A stretch of 64,000 bases of DNA, taken from positions 43,985-107,984 of the forward strand of contig LFLB01000010.1 in assembly GCA_001543005.1 (NCBI GenBank). Direction: 5' to 3'. Of this stretch, positions 1 through 8,630 are shown in pieces. Under the pieces are notes generated by a model. It worked only from the letters and a program-made list of their open reading frames with translations, was not told the origin of the DNA and ran no database searches. A program made the translations under genes and the position numbers. The first letter of the stretch is position 1, and every line of letters starts with the position of its first letter. The stretch is from Candidatus Spongiihabitans thiooxidans. GTDB lineage: Bacteria > Pseudomonadota > Gammaproteobacteria > Arenicellales > Poriferihabitantaceae.

Positions 1-243
1 AATAATAAAGTCTATGCAGGTTGGCCACTTGAGGCGCCCAACAATGAAGAGCGTAAATGGTTGCGTCTCGTCCCGGAATGGAGCGGTTATCGAGATAAGC
101 AAGCGAGAATTAACGTTGAAACAGACTATTCATCGGTCTTTAATATGTCACCATCCGAGCGGGATCATATGCTGATTTCCGCGGACAAAATTGTCACCGT
201 GCAGCCTTTTGATGTGGAAGTTTTTCAGAGATTTAATCCGTAA
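1..243 (+). CDS. C-terminal part of an unrecognised protein (5' end outside window)
   Basis: Frame 1 is open from the first base to a stop at 241-243 and encodes 80 residues rich in charged and aromatic residues, ending in VEVFQRFNP. The start codon lies upstream of the window; the TTG at 61 is internal to the open frame and not a convincing start. I do not recognise the family and see no motif that assigns a function. The gene converges on the restriction-modification gene on the other strand, with about 40 bp between the two stop codons. Confidence 0.45.
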   Translation, partial: NNKVYAGWPLEAPNNEERKWLRLVPEWSGYRDKQARINVETDYSSVFNMSPSERDHMLISADKIVTVQPFDVEVFQRFNP

Positions 244-283
244 TCTACGCCCTCGGTCGCGCCTAATACAGCCTCCGGTGCCA

Positions 284-3200
284 TCAACCGCAAATATTCC
301 CGCACTTCTCTATTTCCCCCATCAAGCGTTCGGTCTCAAGCAAGGCGATGATGATTTTTTGGTAGTGGATGATGTCGTGGTGGTTCAAGGCGCTGCCTTT
401 GCGGTCTTTGAGCCATTTCTGGGCCGGTTGGTAGCCGCCGATGTGGAAGTTCCAGGCGGTTTCGGGGACATCTTTGAAGTATTGTTTTTTGTTGATATTG
501 ACTTGGCCGAGGCGGTTTTTGGGGTCGGTGATTTGGTATTCGGGTTTGAGGACTTTGTTGTCGCCGGTTTCGGGGTAACCGGTGATGAGGATGTCCAGGG
601 TCGGGCTTTCCATGAGGTGCAGGACACGCAACTGGCCGCCAAGTTTGACCAGTTTCCAAAACAATGCCTTGTCGGTGGGGTACGGCACGCGGGGGAAGTC
701 TATTTTCAGGAACTCCTTGTAACGCTGCCGATAGGCGGGCGAGTGCAGGACGGCGTAGAGGTAGTCCAGCAGGTCAATGGGGGCGAAGGTTTTGGCATCC
801 TCTTCTTTTTCCGGAGTGAAGCGCAGGCCGAGTCCGGCGGCGATGGTGTTGACCATTTCAGGATTGAGATTTGGCTCACGGCTCGACTTCCCGTCCAGAC
901 TTTGTTGTTCGGTGTCGGGGTAGAGGTAAAGAGGTGCTTGATAGCTTGTCGTTTTACTTGAAGTAACTCCGTGTTCCGTCATGCATCGGCTAACAAGTAT
1001 GTGCGCGAAGCCTCCCTTGATCTCTTCCCTTTTGTGAAAGATCAACCCCACATTCTCGCCCGCAAGAAAGTGCCGCATGACTCCCTTGCGCGGCATACAG
1101 TGAAATCCTTTTGAGTTTCCGGTGTAATAGGTGTAACGCATATCAAACGGGCGATAACCTATTGGCACTGCCACATCGTCGTTGTTGCCGAAGACATTCT
1201 CTTCCAGATCTTTTCTTGCCAGCCGTACTTTCCAATCCCTGACATCCCGTCCAAGCGAAAACTTTGTACGGGCCGTTTCGTCATCCAGTGCGCGAAACTC
1301 GGCGATGGCGGTTTTCAATTCCTGTGGCGTGTGATGAATAGTGAAACGATCGCGCGCCGTGACAATGCCAACCGAGTTTGTCGGCAACAAATCGCTGACG
1401 GAAAACCCTTTGTCATACTCGCCTTGCAACTCATAATCCTTTTGCACAAAGAAATAATGCGGCGCCTGAGGCTTCAGTTCCTGGAAGCCAACTTGTTCAA
1501 GATTGTTGTTCCACAAAAATTGATATTTGCTTTCGCGCTCCCCGAACAAGTCATGATGAAACACGCGCGCCGGCGCGTCGTCATTTTTCTTTCCGGTTTT
1601 TATGAACAAGTTGATGGAAACGCCTTGCTGAATGTCAAACACGTTTTTGTCGGGCGAGCCGTCCGGCGCGGTTTCCTTTTTCTTGCTGTTGCCGTGCAAG
1701 TCCAAAATATAAATCGCATCGAAACTTTGCAGCAGACTCCAGCGCATGCCGCGAAAGGTCGGATTGTCGAGAAAGCTATGGTTGTTGATGTAAGCGAGCA
1801 CGCCTTCGCCGGTGCGATCAATGTAGTGCTGACCGTAGCGGATGAACTTCACATAATCATCGTTAAGCCACTTGGAATTTTTCTCCTGCAATCTTCCGCC
1901 GCCCGGCTCTTGTTTGTAAGGCCACAGCAAGTTGGTAATCCACTCGCCCTTGTTGGCGGATTCACCGCTATACGGCGGATTGCCAATCACCACCATCACC
2001 GGCGTGTCGCGCTTGATGAAATTCGCTTGATCCGCCTCGGCGGAAAGCCACTGCGCGAACAGCGTGCCGGTGTCGGGGTGGTATTCCTCCAGCGAGTTGG
2101 TCAGGAAGATACGCAAGCGGCGGTTATCCAGTTGGCAGCCGCTGTCGCGCAGCACCATTTCCAGCTTGGTGTGCGCCATGGCGTAGGACGCCATCAATAC
2201 TTCAAAGCCGTTCAATCGTGGAATCAAGTCGTTGCGGACATAGTCGGGCCAGATGCCTTTTTGATTGGCAAAAGGCCCGTGATAAATCTGTTGCACGATG
2301 GCGGCGAGGAAAGTGCCGGTGCCGGCGGCCGGGTCGAGGATTTGCACCTTGTGCACTTCCTGCTTGCGCCCGTCGATTCCAATGGTGATTTTGCCAGTGT
2401 GCGCTAGACCTTCGCTCAAGCCGAATTCTTTTTGCAGGATGTCATCCACCGCCCGCACGATGAAGTCCACCACCGGTTTTGGGGTGTAATAAACGCCGCG
2501 GCTTTTACGCAGTTTTGGGTCGTATTCGCCGAGGAAGGTCTCGTAAAAATGAATGAACGGGTCGTTGCGCTGGGTGGCTTTGCCGTAGCCCTTCATCAGC
2601 TCGCCGACATCGGCGGCGCGGAAGATGTCGGCGAGGTCGTCGACGATCCAGCGAATGCGCTGGTCGAGGTCGTAGCCGGCGATGTGCTGAAAAAATCGGC
2701 GCAGGAACGGGTTGTTGGCGGGAATCAGCTCGGCGGCTTCGCGGCGGGTGAAGGTGGCCGGGGTCGGGTCGTGCAAACGCGCCGCGAACATGCCGTAGGC
2801 GACGGTCTGGGCGTAGATGTCGGCAAAGGCGTCGGCTTCAATATCGTGTATCAAATGCCTGCGGAACGCTTGCATTTGCCCCTGCAACGCGCTCTGCATT
2901 TCAGCAACCTCAAGTCCGCCACCTTCGCCTTCGTCCCGTTTAAGGGCCTCGGCAATCACGCCGGCCAGCATCCGCGCTTTCATCGCCATGCGCCCGGCAA
3001 GGTCGGCGGCGGTGGTAATGGTCTGGCCTTCGTAACCAGCAAAGGTGTTAAGAAAATCGGCAAAGGCGCGGAAGGCGTCCGGCTTGGGTTTGATATGGCC
3101 GCCGCTAATCCCGGCGATGTCCACCGTGGCCACGCGCTCGCCGCCCCGGAACAGGCGGAACTCCCGGTAGTTGGTGAAAATCAGGTTGTCGAGGGATTCG

Positions 3201-3466
3201 GCGTAGCGGCGCAGCTGTTCTTTATGGATTGGGGCGTCCAGGTTTTTGTCAATGTCCTTGGCCTCGATATAGCCGAGCGGGATATGGTTGCGAGTCAGCA
3301 CGAAGTCGGGGGCGCCGCAGTCAATCTGCTTGGGCTCGTTGGTAACCATGGCATCAGGGATCACCGATTCCAGCAGGGCTTTGAGGGCCGGGCGGTAGGT
3401 GTGCTCGGTGGCGTGGCCTGTGGTGTAGTGCCGCTCGAGTTGCTTGATGTATGGTTGGATGTTCAT
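284..3466 (-). CDS. Single-chain restriction-modification enzyme (type ISP/IIG-like), nuclease + N6-adenine methyltransferase
   Basis: A 1060-residue protein that should both methylate and cut DNA. The N terminus has a PD-(D/E)xK nuclease signature: PDF near residues 53-55 followed by IEAK at 67-70. The middle holds an N6-adenine methyltransferase, with the SAM-binding motif DPAAGTGTFL at about residue 378 and the catalytic NPPY at about 495. The long C-terminal part should contain the target-recognition domain. Type ISP enzymes such as LlaBIII are longer and carry a helicase between nuclease and methylase; I see no Walker A helicase motif here, so the layout is closer to a type IIG or helicase-less ISP relative. 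It stands alone, with no separate specificity gene. The ATG at 3466 gives the complete nuclease domain. Assignment to the family is firm; the exact subtype is inferred. Confidence 0.88.
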   Translation of the reverse strand: MNIQPYIKQLERHYTTGHATEHTYRPALKALLESVIPDAMVTNEPKQIDCGAPDFVLTRNHIPLGYIEAKDIDKNLDAPIHKEQLRRYAESLDNLIFTNYREFRLFRGGERVATVDIAGISGGHIKPKPDAFRAFADFLNTFAGYEGQTITTAADLAGRMAMKARMLAGVIAEALKRDEGEGGGLEVAEMQSALQGQMQAFRRHLIHDIEADAFADIYAQTVAYGMFAARLHDPTPATFTRREAAELIPANNPFLRRFFQHIAGYDLDQRIRWIVDDLADIFRAADVGELMKGYGKATQRNDPFIHFYETFLGEYDPKLRKSRGVYYTPKPVVDFIVRAVDDILQKEFGLSEGLAHTGKITIGIDGRKQEVHKVQILDPAAGTGTFLAAIVQQIYHGPFANQKGIWPDYVRNDLIPRLNGFEVLMASYAMAHTKLEMVLRDSGCQLDNRRLRIFLTNSLEEYHPDTGTLFAQWLSAEADQANFIKRDTPVMVVIGNPPYSGESANKGEWITNLLWPYKQEPGGGRLQEKNSKWLNDDYVKFIRYGQHYIDRTGEGVLAYINNHSFLDNPTFRGMRWSLLQSFDAIYILDLHGNSKKKETAPDGSPDKNVFDIQQGVSINLFIKTGKKNDDAPARVFHHDLFGERESKYQFLWNNNLEQVGFQELKPQAPHYFFVQKDYELQGEYDKGFSVSDLLPTNSVGIVTARDRFTIHHTPQELKTAIAEFRALDDETARTKFSLGRDVRDWKVRLARKDLEENVFGNNDDVAVPIGYRPFDMRYTYYTGNSKGFHCMPRKGVMRHFLAGENVGLIFHKREEIKGGFAHILVSRCMTEHGVTSSKTTSYQAPLYLYPDTEQQSLDGKSSREPNLNPEMVNTIAAGLGLRFTPEKEEDAKTFAPIDLLDYLYAVLHSPAYRQRYKEFLKIDFPRVPYPTDKALFWKLVKLGGQLRVLHLMESPTLDILITGYPETGDNKVLKPEYQITDPKNRLGQVNINKKQYFKDVPETAWNFHIGGYQPAQKWLKDRKGSALNHHDIIHYQKIIIALLETERLMGEIEKCGNICG

Positions 3467-3573
3467 TGTTTGTCCGCGGTCGGGTTGAGTACAGCGGCGG
3501 CGGTTTTTTCCGCCATGCCGAATAATACGCTTGCATACGCGGTGTATTTTAGTGGGTATTTCCGCTGGGATAA

Positions 3574-3891
3574 TACCCTACTTCTACCGCAACCACGGTT
3601 TATATTGCCCATGATGTCAAATCTGTGGGCCGAGGAATAAAACTATATAGCGCTTTAATGGATTTAATTGCTGAGCAAGATATTCACCGAGCTTATGGGT
3701 TTATTACGTTGCCCAATCTGGCATCTATTGATTTGCATCAACGGTTAGGGTTTAGGTTGGTCGGAAAGTTTGATGAGGTTGGGAAAAAGTTTGGGAAATA
3801 TCATAAGTATTGCTTTGTATCAGAAGAAATTTTAGGGTTCACAATTCAAACTGTTATTCGAACCGCGGATAACAGGTCGGGTAATGTATAA
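3574..3891 (+). pseudogene. 5'-truncated GNAT acetyltransferase remnant (phosphinothricin acetyltransferase-like)
   Basis: The open frame after a TAA at 3571 reads TVYIAHDVKSVGRGI and then a well-kept C-terminal half with ITLPNLASIDLHQRLGFRLV and a GKKFGKYHKYCF segment. This matches the acetyl-CoA-binding and C-terminal half of Pat/YncA-type GNAT acetyltransferases (usual length about 170-180 residues). The N-terminal half is absent and the only starts are internal (GTG at 3625), which would give 88 residues. The conserved Q/R-x-x-G-x-G/A loop is also altered (SVGRGIK). The piece sits between the restriction enzyme and rph, which suggests that the event bringing in the restriction gene removed the 5' half. 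It is probably not functional. Confidence 0.6.
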
Positions 3892-3936
3892 TCCGCTCCC
3901 CTGCACTAAAAAAATCGCCTGAAAAAAATTGACAGC

Positions 3937-4671
3937 ATGACCCGACCGAGCAATCGCCCAAGCAATCGCATGGCGGACGAGATGCGTCCGGTCAGCATTA
4001 TCCGCCATTACACCAAGCATGCCGAAGGTTCGATTTTGATTTGTTTTGGTGATACCAAGGTGCTTTGCAACGCCAGCATAGAAGATCGGGTTCCGCATTT
4101 TTTACGAAACTCCAAGCAGGGATGGGTCACTGCCGAGTACAGTATGTTGCCGCGTTCAACCAATGAGCGCATGACCAGAGAAGCGACGCGCGGCCGGCAA
4201 TCCGGGCGGACGCTTGAGATTCAGCGCTTAATCGGCCGATCTCTGCGTGCCGCGATTGATGCCAAACTGTTGGGGGAGCGCACGATAACCATCGACTGTG
4301 ATGTGCTGCAGGCTGACGGCGGCACCCGCACGGCATCAATAACCGGCGCTTATGTGGCCTTAGTTGATGCCGTGAATAAGTTGCTTGCTGACGGCAAGAT
4401 GAAACAAAATCCGATTCATCGCGCGATTTCATCAGTATCCATCGGCGTTTATAAAGGTCAAGTGGTGACGGATCTGGATTATCTTGAAGATAGTCATGCC
4501 GAGACCGACATGAATGTGGTGATGGATGACGCTGGTCGATATGTCGAAATCCAGGGCACAGCGGAACGGGTGCCCTTCTCCCGAGAGGTTATGAATGAAA
4601 TGCTAGATCATGCCCAGCAAGCGTGCCTGTCTTTGTTTGAAATACAACGCTCAAGTTTGGAGAACGCTTAA
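3937..4671 (+). CDS. rph: Ribonuclease PH
   Basis: A 244-residue phosphorolytic 3'-5' exoribonuclease that trims tRNA precursors using phosphate, releasing nucleoside diphosphates. The sequence shows the RNase PH core without gaps: the RPVSI(I)R start, [12 protein letters not shown], the [19 protein letters not shown] segment with the phosphate-binding arginine, and [19 protein letters not shown] near the active site. Length equals the family norm (about 238). The ATG at 3937 is followed by a short extension repeating PSNR before the conserved RMADEMRP. It is first in an apparent rph-rdgB-gpmI run; rdgB begins 14 bp downstream, so the two genes are probably cotranscribed. Confidence 0.97.
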   Translation: MTRPSNRPSNRMADEMRPVSIIRHYTKHAEGSILICFGDTKVLCNASIEDRVPHFLRNSKQGWVTAEYSMLPRSTNERMTREATRGRQSGRTLEIQRLIGRSLRAAIDAKLLGERTITIDCDVLQADGGTRTASITGAYVALVDAVNKLLADGKMKQNPIHRAISSVSIGVYKGQVVTDLDYLEDSHAETDMNVVMDDAGRYVEIQGTAERVPFSREVMNEMLDHAQQACLSLFEIQRSSLENA

Positions 4672-4685
4672 ATTCTTGTTTGATA

Positions 4686-5282
4686 ATGAAAATTGTTCTC
4701 GCCACGGGTAATCCAGGCAAAATCAAGGAACTCCAAACACTGTTGAGCGATTCGGATCACGAAATAACCGCACAGCTCGATTACGGCGTGGGCGATGCGG
4801 ATGAAAGTGGCATTAGTTTCGTCGAAAACGCATTGATTAAAGCGCGGCACGCGAGTCTGCACACCGGCCTGGCGGCAATCGCCGACGATTCAGGGCTTGA
4901 GGTCGATTATTTAGGCGGGAAACCGGGTATCCATTCGGCGCGTTATGCCGGCGAAAACGCCACCGATCAGGAAAATATCGATAAATTATTGGCTGCGCTT
5001 GATGGCGTGCCGCTGGAAAACAGAAATGCCCGATTTCACTGTGTCATCGCCTTGGTCAAGTGTGCCGACGACCCCAATCCTGCAATTTTCCATGGCTGCT
5101 GGGAAGGGCGAATTGCCGATGCACCGGCCGGTAGTAATGGATTTGGATATGATTCGGTTTTTTACATTCCCGATTTAGGGTGCGCCTCAGCGGAGCTTTC
5201 AGCATCGGTTAAAAACAAAAATAGTCATCGTGGGAAAGCGCTTCGGCAGTTGCGTCGACAGTTGCGGCGACAATTGATATAA
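4686..5282 (+). CDS. rdgB: XTP/dITP diphosphatase (RdgB/HAM1 family)
   Basis: Hydrolyses deaminated purine triphosphates (dITP, XTP) to monophosphates and so keeps them out of DNA and RNA. Visible signatures are the N-terminal substrate loop LATGNPGK, the DDSGLEVDYLGGKPG metal and base site, HSARYAG, and the GSNGFGYD and SHRGKAL segments near the end. The 198-residue length is normal. I chose ATG 4686; the upstream TTG at 4680 only adds two residues ahead of the usual MKIVLATGN start. It lies between rph and the phosphoglycerate mutase gene (34 bp downstream) on the same strand. Confidence 0.97.
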   Translation: MKIVLATGNPGKIKELQTLLSDSDHEITAQLDYGVGDADESGISFVENALIKARHASLHTGLAAIADDSGLEVDYLGGKPGIHSARYAGENATDQENIDKLLAALDGVPLENRNARFHCVIALVKCADDPNPAIFHGCWEGRIADAPAGSNGFGYDSVFYIPDLGCASAELSASVKNKNSHRGKALRQLRRQLRRQLI

Positions 5283-5316
5283 TTTAATGAAAATTTTTCT
5301 GAAATAAATAATCCTG

Positions 5317-7497
5317 ATGAATTTGGAAAAACTGGTTACGTTCAAGGGACGAAAGGGCGCATTGCTGCTTGTGGTTGCCGATGGCGTGGGTCTGGCTGAG
5401 CCAGGGCCCGCCAATGCGCTTTCCCTGGCCAACACCCCGGTTATCGATGCGTTATTGAAATCCAGGTTCAGCACCCAATTACATGCTCATGGCACCTATG
5501 TTGGCTTGCCGACGGATTCTGATATGGGTAATAGCGAGGTCGGCCACAATACGCTGGGTGGCGGTCGTATTTTTGATCAGGGCGCTAAGCTGGTTAACGC
5601 GGCATTTGCAAGCGGCGGCATTTATGAAAGCGAGTGCTGGCAGGAAATCGAAGCGCGTGGAAAACAGGGCAAAACCATCCACTTTCTCGGGCTGCTGTCT
5701 GACGGCAATGTGCATTCCCACATAGACCATTTATTGCAGTTGGTGAAACGTTGTCAACAATCGACAATTGCATTGGTGTGCGTACACGCCTTGCTGGATG
5801 GTCGTGATGTCGATCCAAGATCGGCGCCAAAATATCTCAGCCAACTCCAGGAGGCCCTGGACCAGGTAAATAGTTCTGGAGATTTTAACTATCGAATTGC
5901 CTCCGGTGGCGGTCGCATGGCCATCACCATGGATCGATATCAAGCGGATTGGGGCATGGTGAAGCGGGGATTTGATACCCATGTTTTAGCCAAGGTCGCG
6001 GGAATCGGCCGCGAAGTCACCAGTGCATTGGATGAAGTGAGCCGGCAATACCAAGCCAATCCGAAACTGTCCGATCAATATCTTGCCCCCTTCGTGGTGG
6101 TCAACGATCAGGGTGCAGTCGGGAAAATGGCCTCAGGCGATGGCGTGGTTTTGTTCAATTTTCGTGGCGATCGAGGCATTGAAATTTCCCAGGCATTGGA
6201 GCACTCTGATTCTTCCCGGCCTGATTTTTCCAAGTTTGATCGCGGAGATTACCCGCAAGTCTATTTTTGCGGGATGCTGCAATACGACGGCGATCTCAAA
6301 GTGCCTAAAAACTATTTGGTCAATCCGCCGCTCATTGAACGCACCATGGTGGAATTCATGTGCGCCGAAGGCATGCGCACTTTTGCCGTGAGCGAGACGC
6401 AAAAATTCGGGCACGTCACCTATTTCTGGAATGGAAATAAATCCGGTTATATCGACCAATCCCTTGAAACCTATATCGAGATTCCATCGGATAATTGCGA
6501 GTTCAACCAGGCGCCGGCAATGAAAGCGGTGGAAATCACCGATGCCACTATTAAATTGATTGAATCAGGAGAATTTGACTTTGGCAGAATAAATTTCGCC
6601 AACGGCGACATGGTGGGACACACTGGGGATATTCCGGCTACGGTTCAGTCTCTGGAATGCGTCGATACTTGTCTTGGGCGTTTGCTCGATTGCATTAAAA
6701 AGCATAACGGCATTTTGATATTCACTGCGGATCACGGCAACGCCGATGAAATGTTCGTCGAAAAAGGCGGTAAACGAATCGTAAGAACATCTCATTCGCT
6801 AAACCCCGTGCCCTTTGTAATTGTTGATAGTGCAGTTGATAGCGTGGGCGATGACGCCTATCAACTAAATGACAACATTGAAGGCGGTCTCGCCAATGTG
6901 GCCGCTACCGTTTTCAACTTACTCGGTTATCGCGCACCAGAAGATTATCAGCCTTCATTAATCGCTTTCGCCAACGAACCTAATCGACGATCGATTTATC
7001 GAGGCAACGTGATCGATCTTGGACTTGAGACATCAAAATCACCCAATGATGAAATCATGGCAATCGAAGTTGTTCGACACCCCGGCGGTGCGGTGGTTGT
7101 GGCGATGGATGACAAAAACAACCTTTGCATAATCAAACAGTTTCGCCATGTCGTGAATGATTGGATTTGGGAGTTTCCTGCCGGCATCATCGAAATTCAT
7201 GAACCCGCAGAACAAACAGCGCGACGGGAGATCAAGGAAGAAACCGGATTCAGCGCAGGACAATGGCGTTCTTTGGGCTCAATCTTAACCACGCCCGGCT
7301 TTTGCGACGAACGGCTACATATATTCCTCGCTACCGACCTCACCAAAGGTGAAACCGCCCATCAGGCACACGAATTTATAGAAATACATTGGCTGTCCAT
7401 ACACAAAATCAAGGCAATGGTTAATGCCGGTGAAATGGATGACGCAAAGAGTATCGTCGCGTTTTACAAAGTACAGGAATATTTATCTCTTATTTAA
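5317..7497 (+). CDS. gpmI: 2,3-bisphosphoglycerate-independent phosphoglycerate mutase fused to a NUDIX hydrolase
   Basis: A 726-residue two-domain protein. Residues 1 to about 545 are a complete cofactor-independent phosphoglycerate mutase (3-PG to 2-PG, glycolysis), with metal ligand D22 in VVADGVG, serine nucleophile S73 in DMGNSEVGH, the SGGGRMAITMDRY segment and the metal pair D472/H473 in TADHGNADE. The family normally stops near 510-550 residues. Here the frame runs on through a short linker (about 546-556) into a full NUDIX domain with a canonical box (G-x5-E-x7-REIKEETGF) at 623-645, preceded by WIWEFPAG as in ADP-ribose pyrophosphatases. No internal stop or obvious second start separates the two. 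Mutase activity is near certain. The NUDIX substrate (ADP-ribose-like) is inference. Confidence 0.93.
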   Translation: MNLEKLVTFKGRKGALLLVVADGVGLAEPGPANALSLANTPVIDALLKSRFSTQLHAHGTYVGLPTDSDMGNSEVGHNTLGGGRIFDQGAKLVNAAFASGGIYESECWQEIEARGKQGKTIHFLGLLSDGNVHSHIDHLLQLVKRCQQSTIALVCVHALLDGRDVDPRSAPKYLSQLQEALDQVNSSGDFNYRIASGGGRMAITMDRYQADWGMVKRGFDTHVLAKVAGIGREVTSALDEVSRQYQANPKLSDQYLAPFVVVNDQGAVGKMASGDGVVLFNFRGDRGIEISQALEHSDSSRPDFSKFDRGDYPQVYFCGMLQYDGDLKVPKNYLVNPPLIERTMVEFMCAEGMRTFAVSETQKFGHVTYFWNGNKSGYIDQSLETYIEIPSDNCEFNQAPAMKAVEITDATIKLIESGEFDFGRINFANGDMVGHTGDIPATVQSLECVDTCLGRLLDCIKKHNGILIFTADHGNADEMFVEKGGKRIVRTSHSLNPVPFVIVDSAVDSVGDDAYQLNDNIEGGLANVAATVFNLLGYRAPEDYQPSLIAFANEPNRRSIYRGNVIDLGLETSKSPNDEIMAIEVVRHPGGAVVVAMDDKNNLCIIKQFRHVVNDWIWEFPAGIIEIHEPAEQTARREIKEETGFSAGQWRSLGSILTTPGFCDERLHIFLATDLTKGETAHQAHEFIEIHWLSIHKIKAMVNAGEMDDAKSIVAFYKVQEYLSLI

Positions 7498-7513
7498 GCG
7501 GTGCTGAATGTGC

Positions 7514-7528
7514 CAGTTGCGACAACTG
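7514..7528. terminator. Small stem-loop between convergent gpmI and yqeY
   Basis: A perfect 6-bp inverted repeat CAGTTG / CAACTG with a 3-nt loop lies 16 bp past the gpmI stop. A second weak one, GCCTC / GAGGC, is at 7554-7576. Neither has a U-tract, so termination here is only suggested by the convergent position. Confidence 0.25.
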
Positions 7529-7585
7529 AATGGCGGCGCGCTTAAATTTAACCGCCTCGGGGATAATCATTGAGGCAGGAAAAAC

Positions 7586-8053
7586 TCAGGAAAGCAAGGA
7601 TTTTATCCTTGCACTGACCGCCCCCATTTCCACGCGACCCTGAGCTTCTGCCTGGGCTTTTGCCTGGACTTTTAATTGAACCAGGCCTATCACTTTGCCC
7701 ATGTCTTGCATGGTCGTAGCGCCAGATTGTTGAATCGCCTCCTGAATCAAGCTGTCGATTTCGGGAGCAGATAACGGCTCGGGCAAGTAAGTTTCCAATA
7801 TGGCAATATTGGCTCTTTCCTTGTCCACGAGGTCTTCCCGGTTGCCTTTTGTAAATTGCTCGGCGGCATCAGTACACTGCTTGACCATTTTTTGGATTAT
7901 TTGCAGTACGTCCTGGTCATCAAGCTGAATTTGCTCATCCACCTCTTTGCGTTGGATAGCCGCTCGCAACAATCTGATGGTTTCGAGCCTGACCACCTGC
8001 CGGTCTCGCATCGCTGCTTTCATATCAACAATCAAGCTTTCTTTCAAACTCAT
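7586..8053 (-). CDS. yqeY: GatB/YqeY domain protein
   Basis: A 155-residue stand-alone YqeY protein, related to the tRNA-binding tail domain of the amidotransferase subunit GatB; its cellular role is not well established. Seen in the sequence: the N-terminal helical segment with RLETIRLLRAAIQRKEVD, the YLPEPLS linker, and the C-terminal small domain with MGKVIGLVQLKVQ and GAVSARIKSLL, which corresponds to the usual GRVDGKVVSALVKKLL ending. It follows rpsU on the same strand (91 bp apart), the common bacterial rpsU-yqeY arrangement. Confidence 0.93.
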   Translation of the reverse strand: MSLKESLIVDMKAAMRDRQVVRLETIRLLRAAIQRKEVDEQIQLDDQDVLQIIQKMVKQCTDAAEQFTKGNREDLVDKERANIAILETYLPEPLSAPEIDSLIQEAIQQSGATTMQDMGKVIGLVQLKVQAKAQAEAQGRVEMGAVSARIKSLLS

Positions 8054-8144
8054 CAGAGATTTAGGCTAATTGGGATATTCAGGATCAGGGTAAGCATAAC
8101 CAACACAGATAAACCCGGCAAGGTTGCGCTACGGTGAGACGCCC

Positions 8145-8360
8145 CTAATAAAGACGTTTGTACCTGGCTCGTTGACGAGATACTCGTTTCATTTCCCGTC
8201 GAACCGCGGCCTCACCATCTCTTTTGCGGATGGTAGTCGGCTTTTCGTAGCACTGGCGACGGCGGGATTCGGTAAAAATTCCGGCACGTTCGCAGGCCCG
8301 GCGAAATCGCCTTAAAATGATATCAAAGGGCTCGTTTTGTCGAACTTGTACAGATGGCAT
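8145..8360 (-). CDS. rpsU: 30S ribosomal protein S21
   Basis: A 71-residue, strongly basic protein ([19 protein letters not shown]... ending RARYKRLY), colinear with bS21, which helps 30S subunits bind mRNA at initiation. The length is exact for gammaproteobacterial S21. It starts the rpsU-yqeY unit on the minus strand; its promoter should lie in the 270-bp gap shared with the divergent mltA gene. Confidence 0.98.
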   Translation of the reverse strand: MPSVQVRQNEPFDIILRRFRRACERAGIFTESRRRQCYEKPTTIRKRDGEAAVRREMKRVSRQRARYKRLY

Positions 8361-8630
8361 ATGTGTTTAATTCCTGGCGGTTCCAAAAGGGGCATGATTA
8401 TACTGCATTTTTCAGTCAGTTTCATAAGGATTTTCGGGAATTCCAGATTTTTTGGACATGCCTGCCCCCCTAACCCCCGTGCAACGTAACATGTGTGGCT
8501 CAAACGACTCTTCCTCATCAGCCCATCTTACGGTAGTTTTAGTTATCCAGGACAGCCCCTAAATAACAAACCCGATTGTAATATACAGAAAAATCCATTT
8601 AACTATCTCATTCAATTTGATAAACAACAA

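Noticed and set aside
191..961. Long open frames on the plus strand opposite the restriction-modification gene (also at 1331-2407 and 2432-3640)
   Set aside because: They lie wholly antisense to a gene with clear methylase and nuclease motifs, have valine/glycine-rich shadow composition and no recognisable domain.
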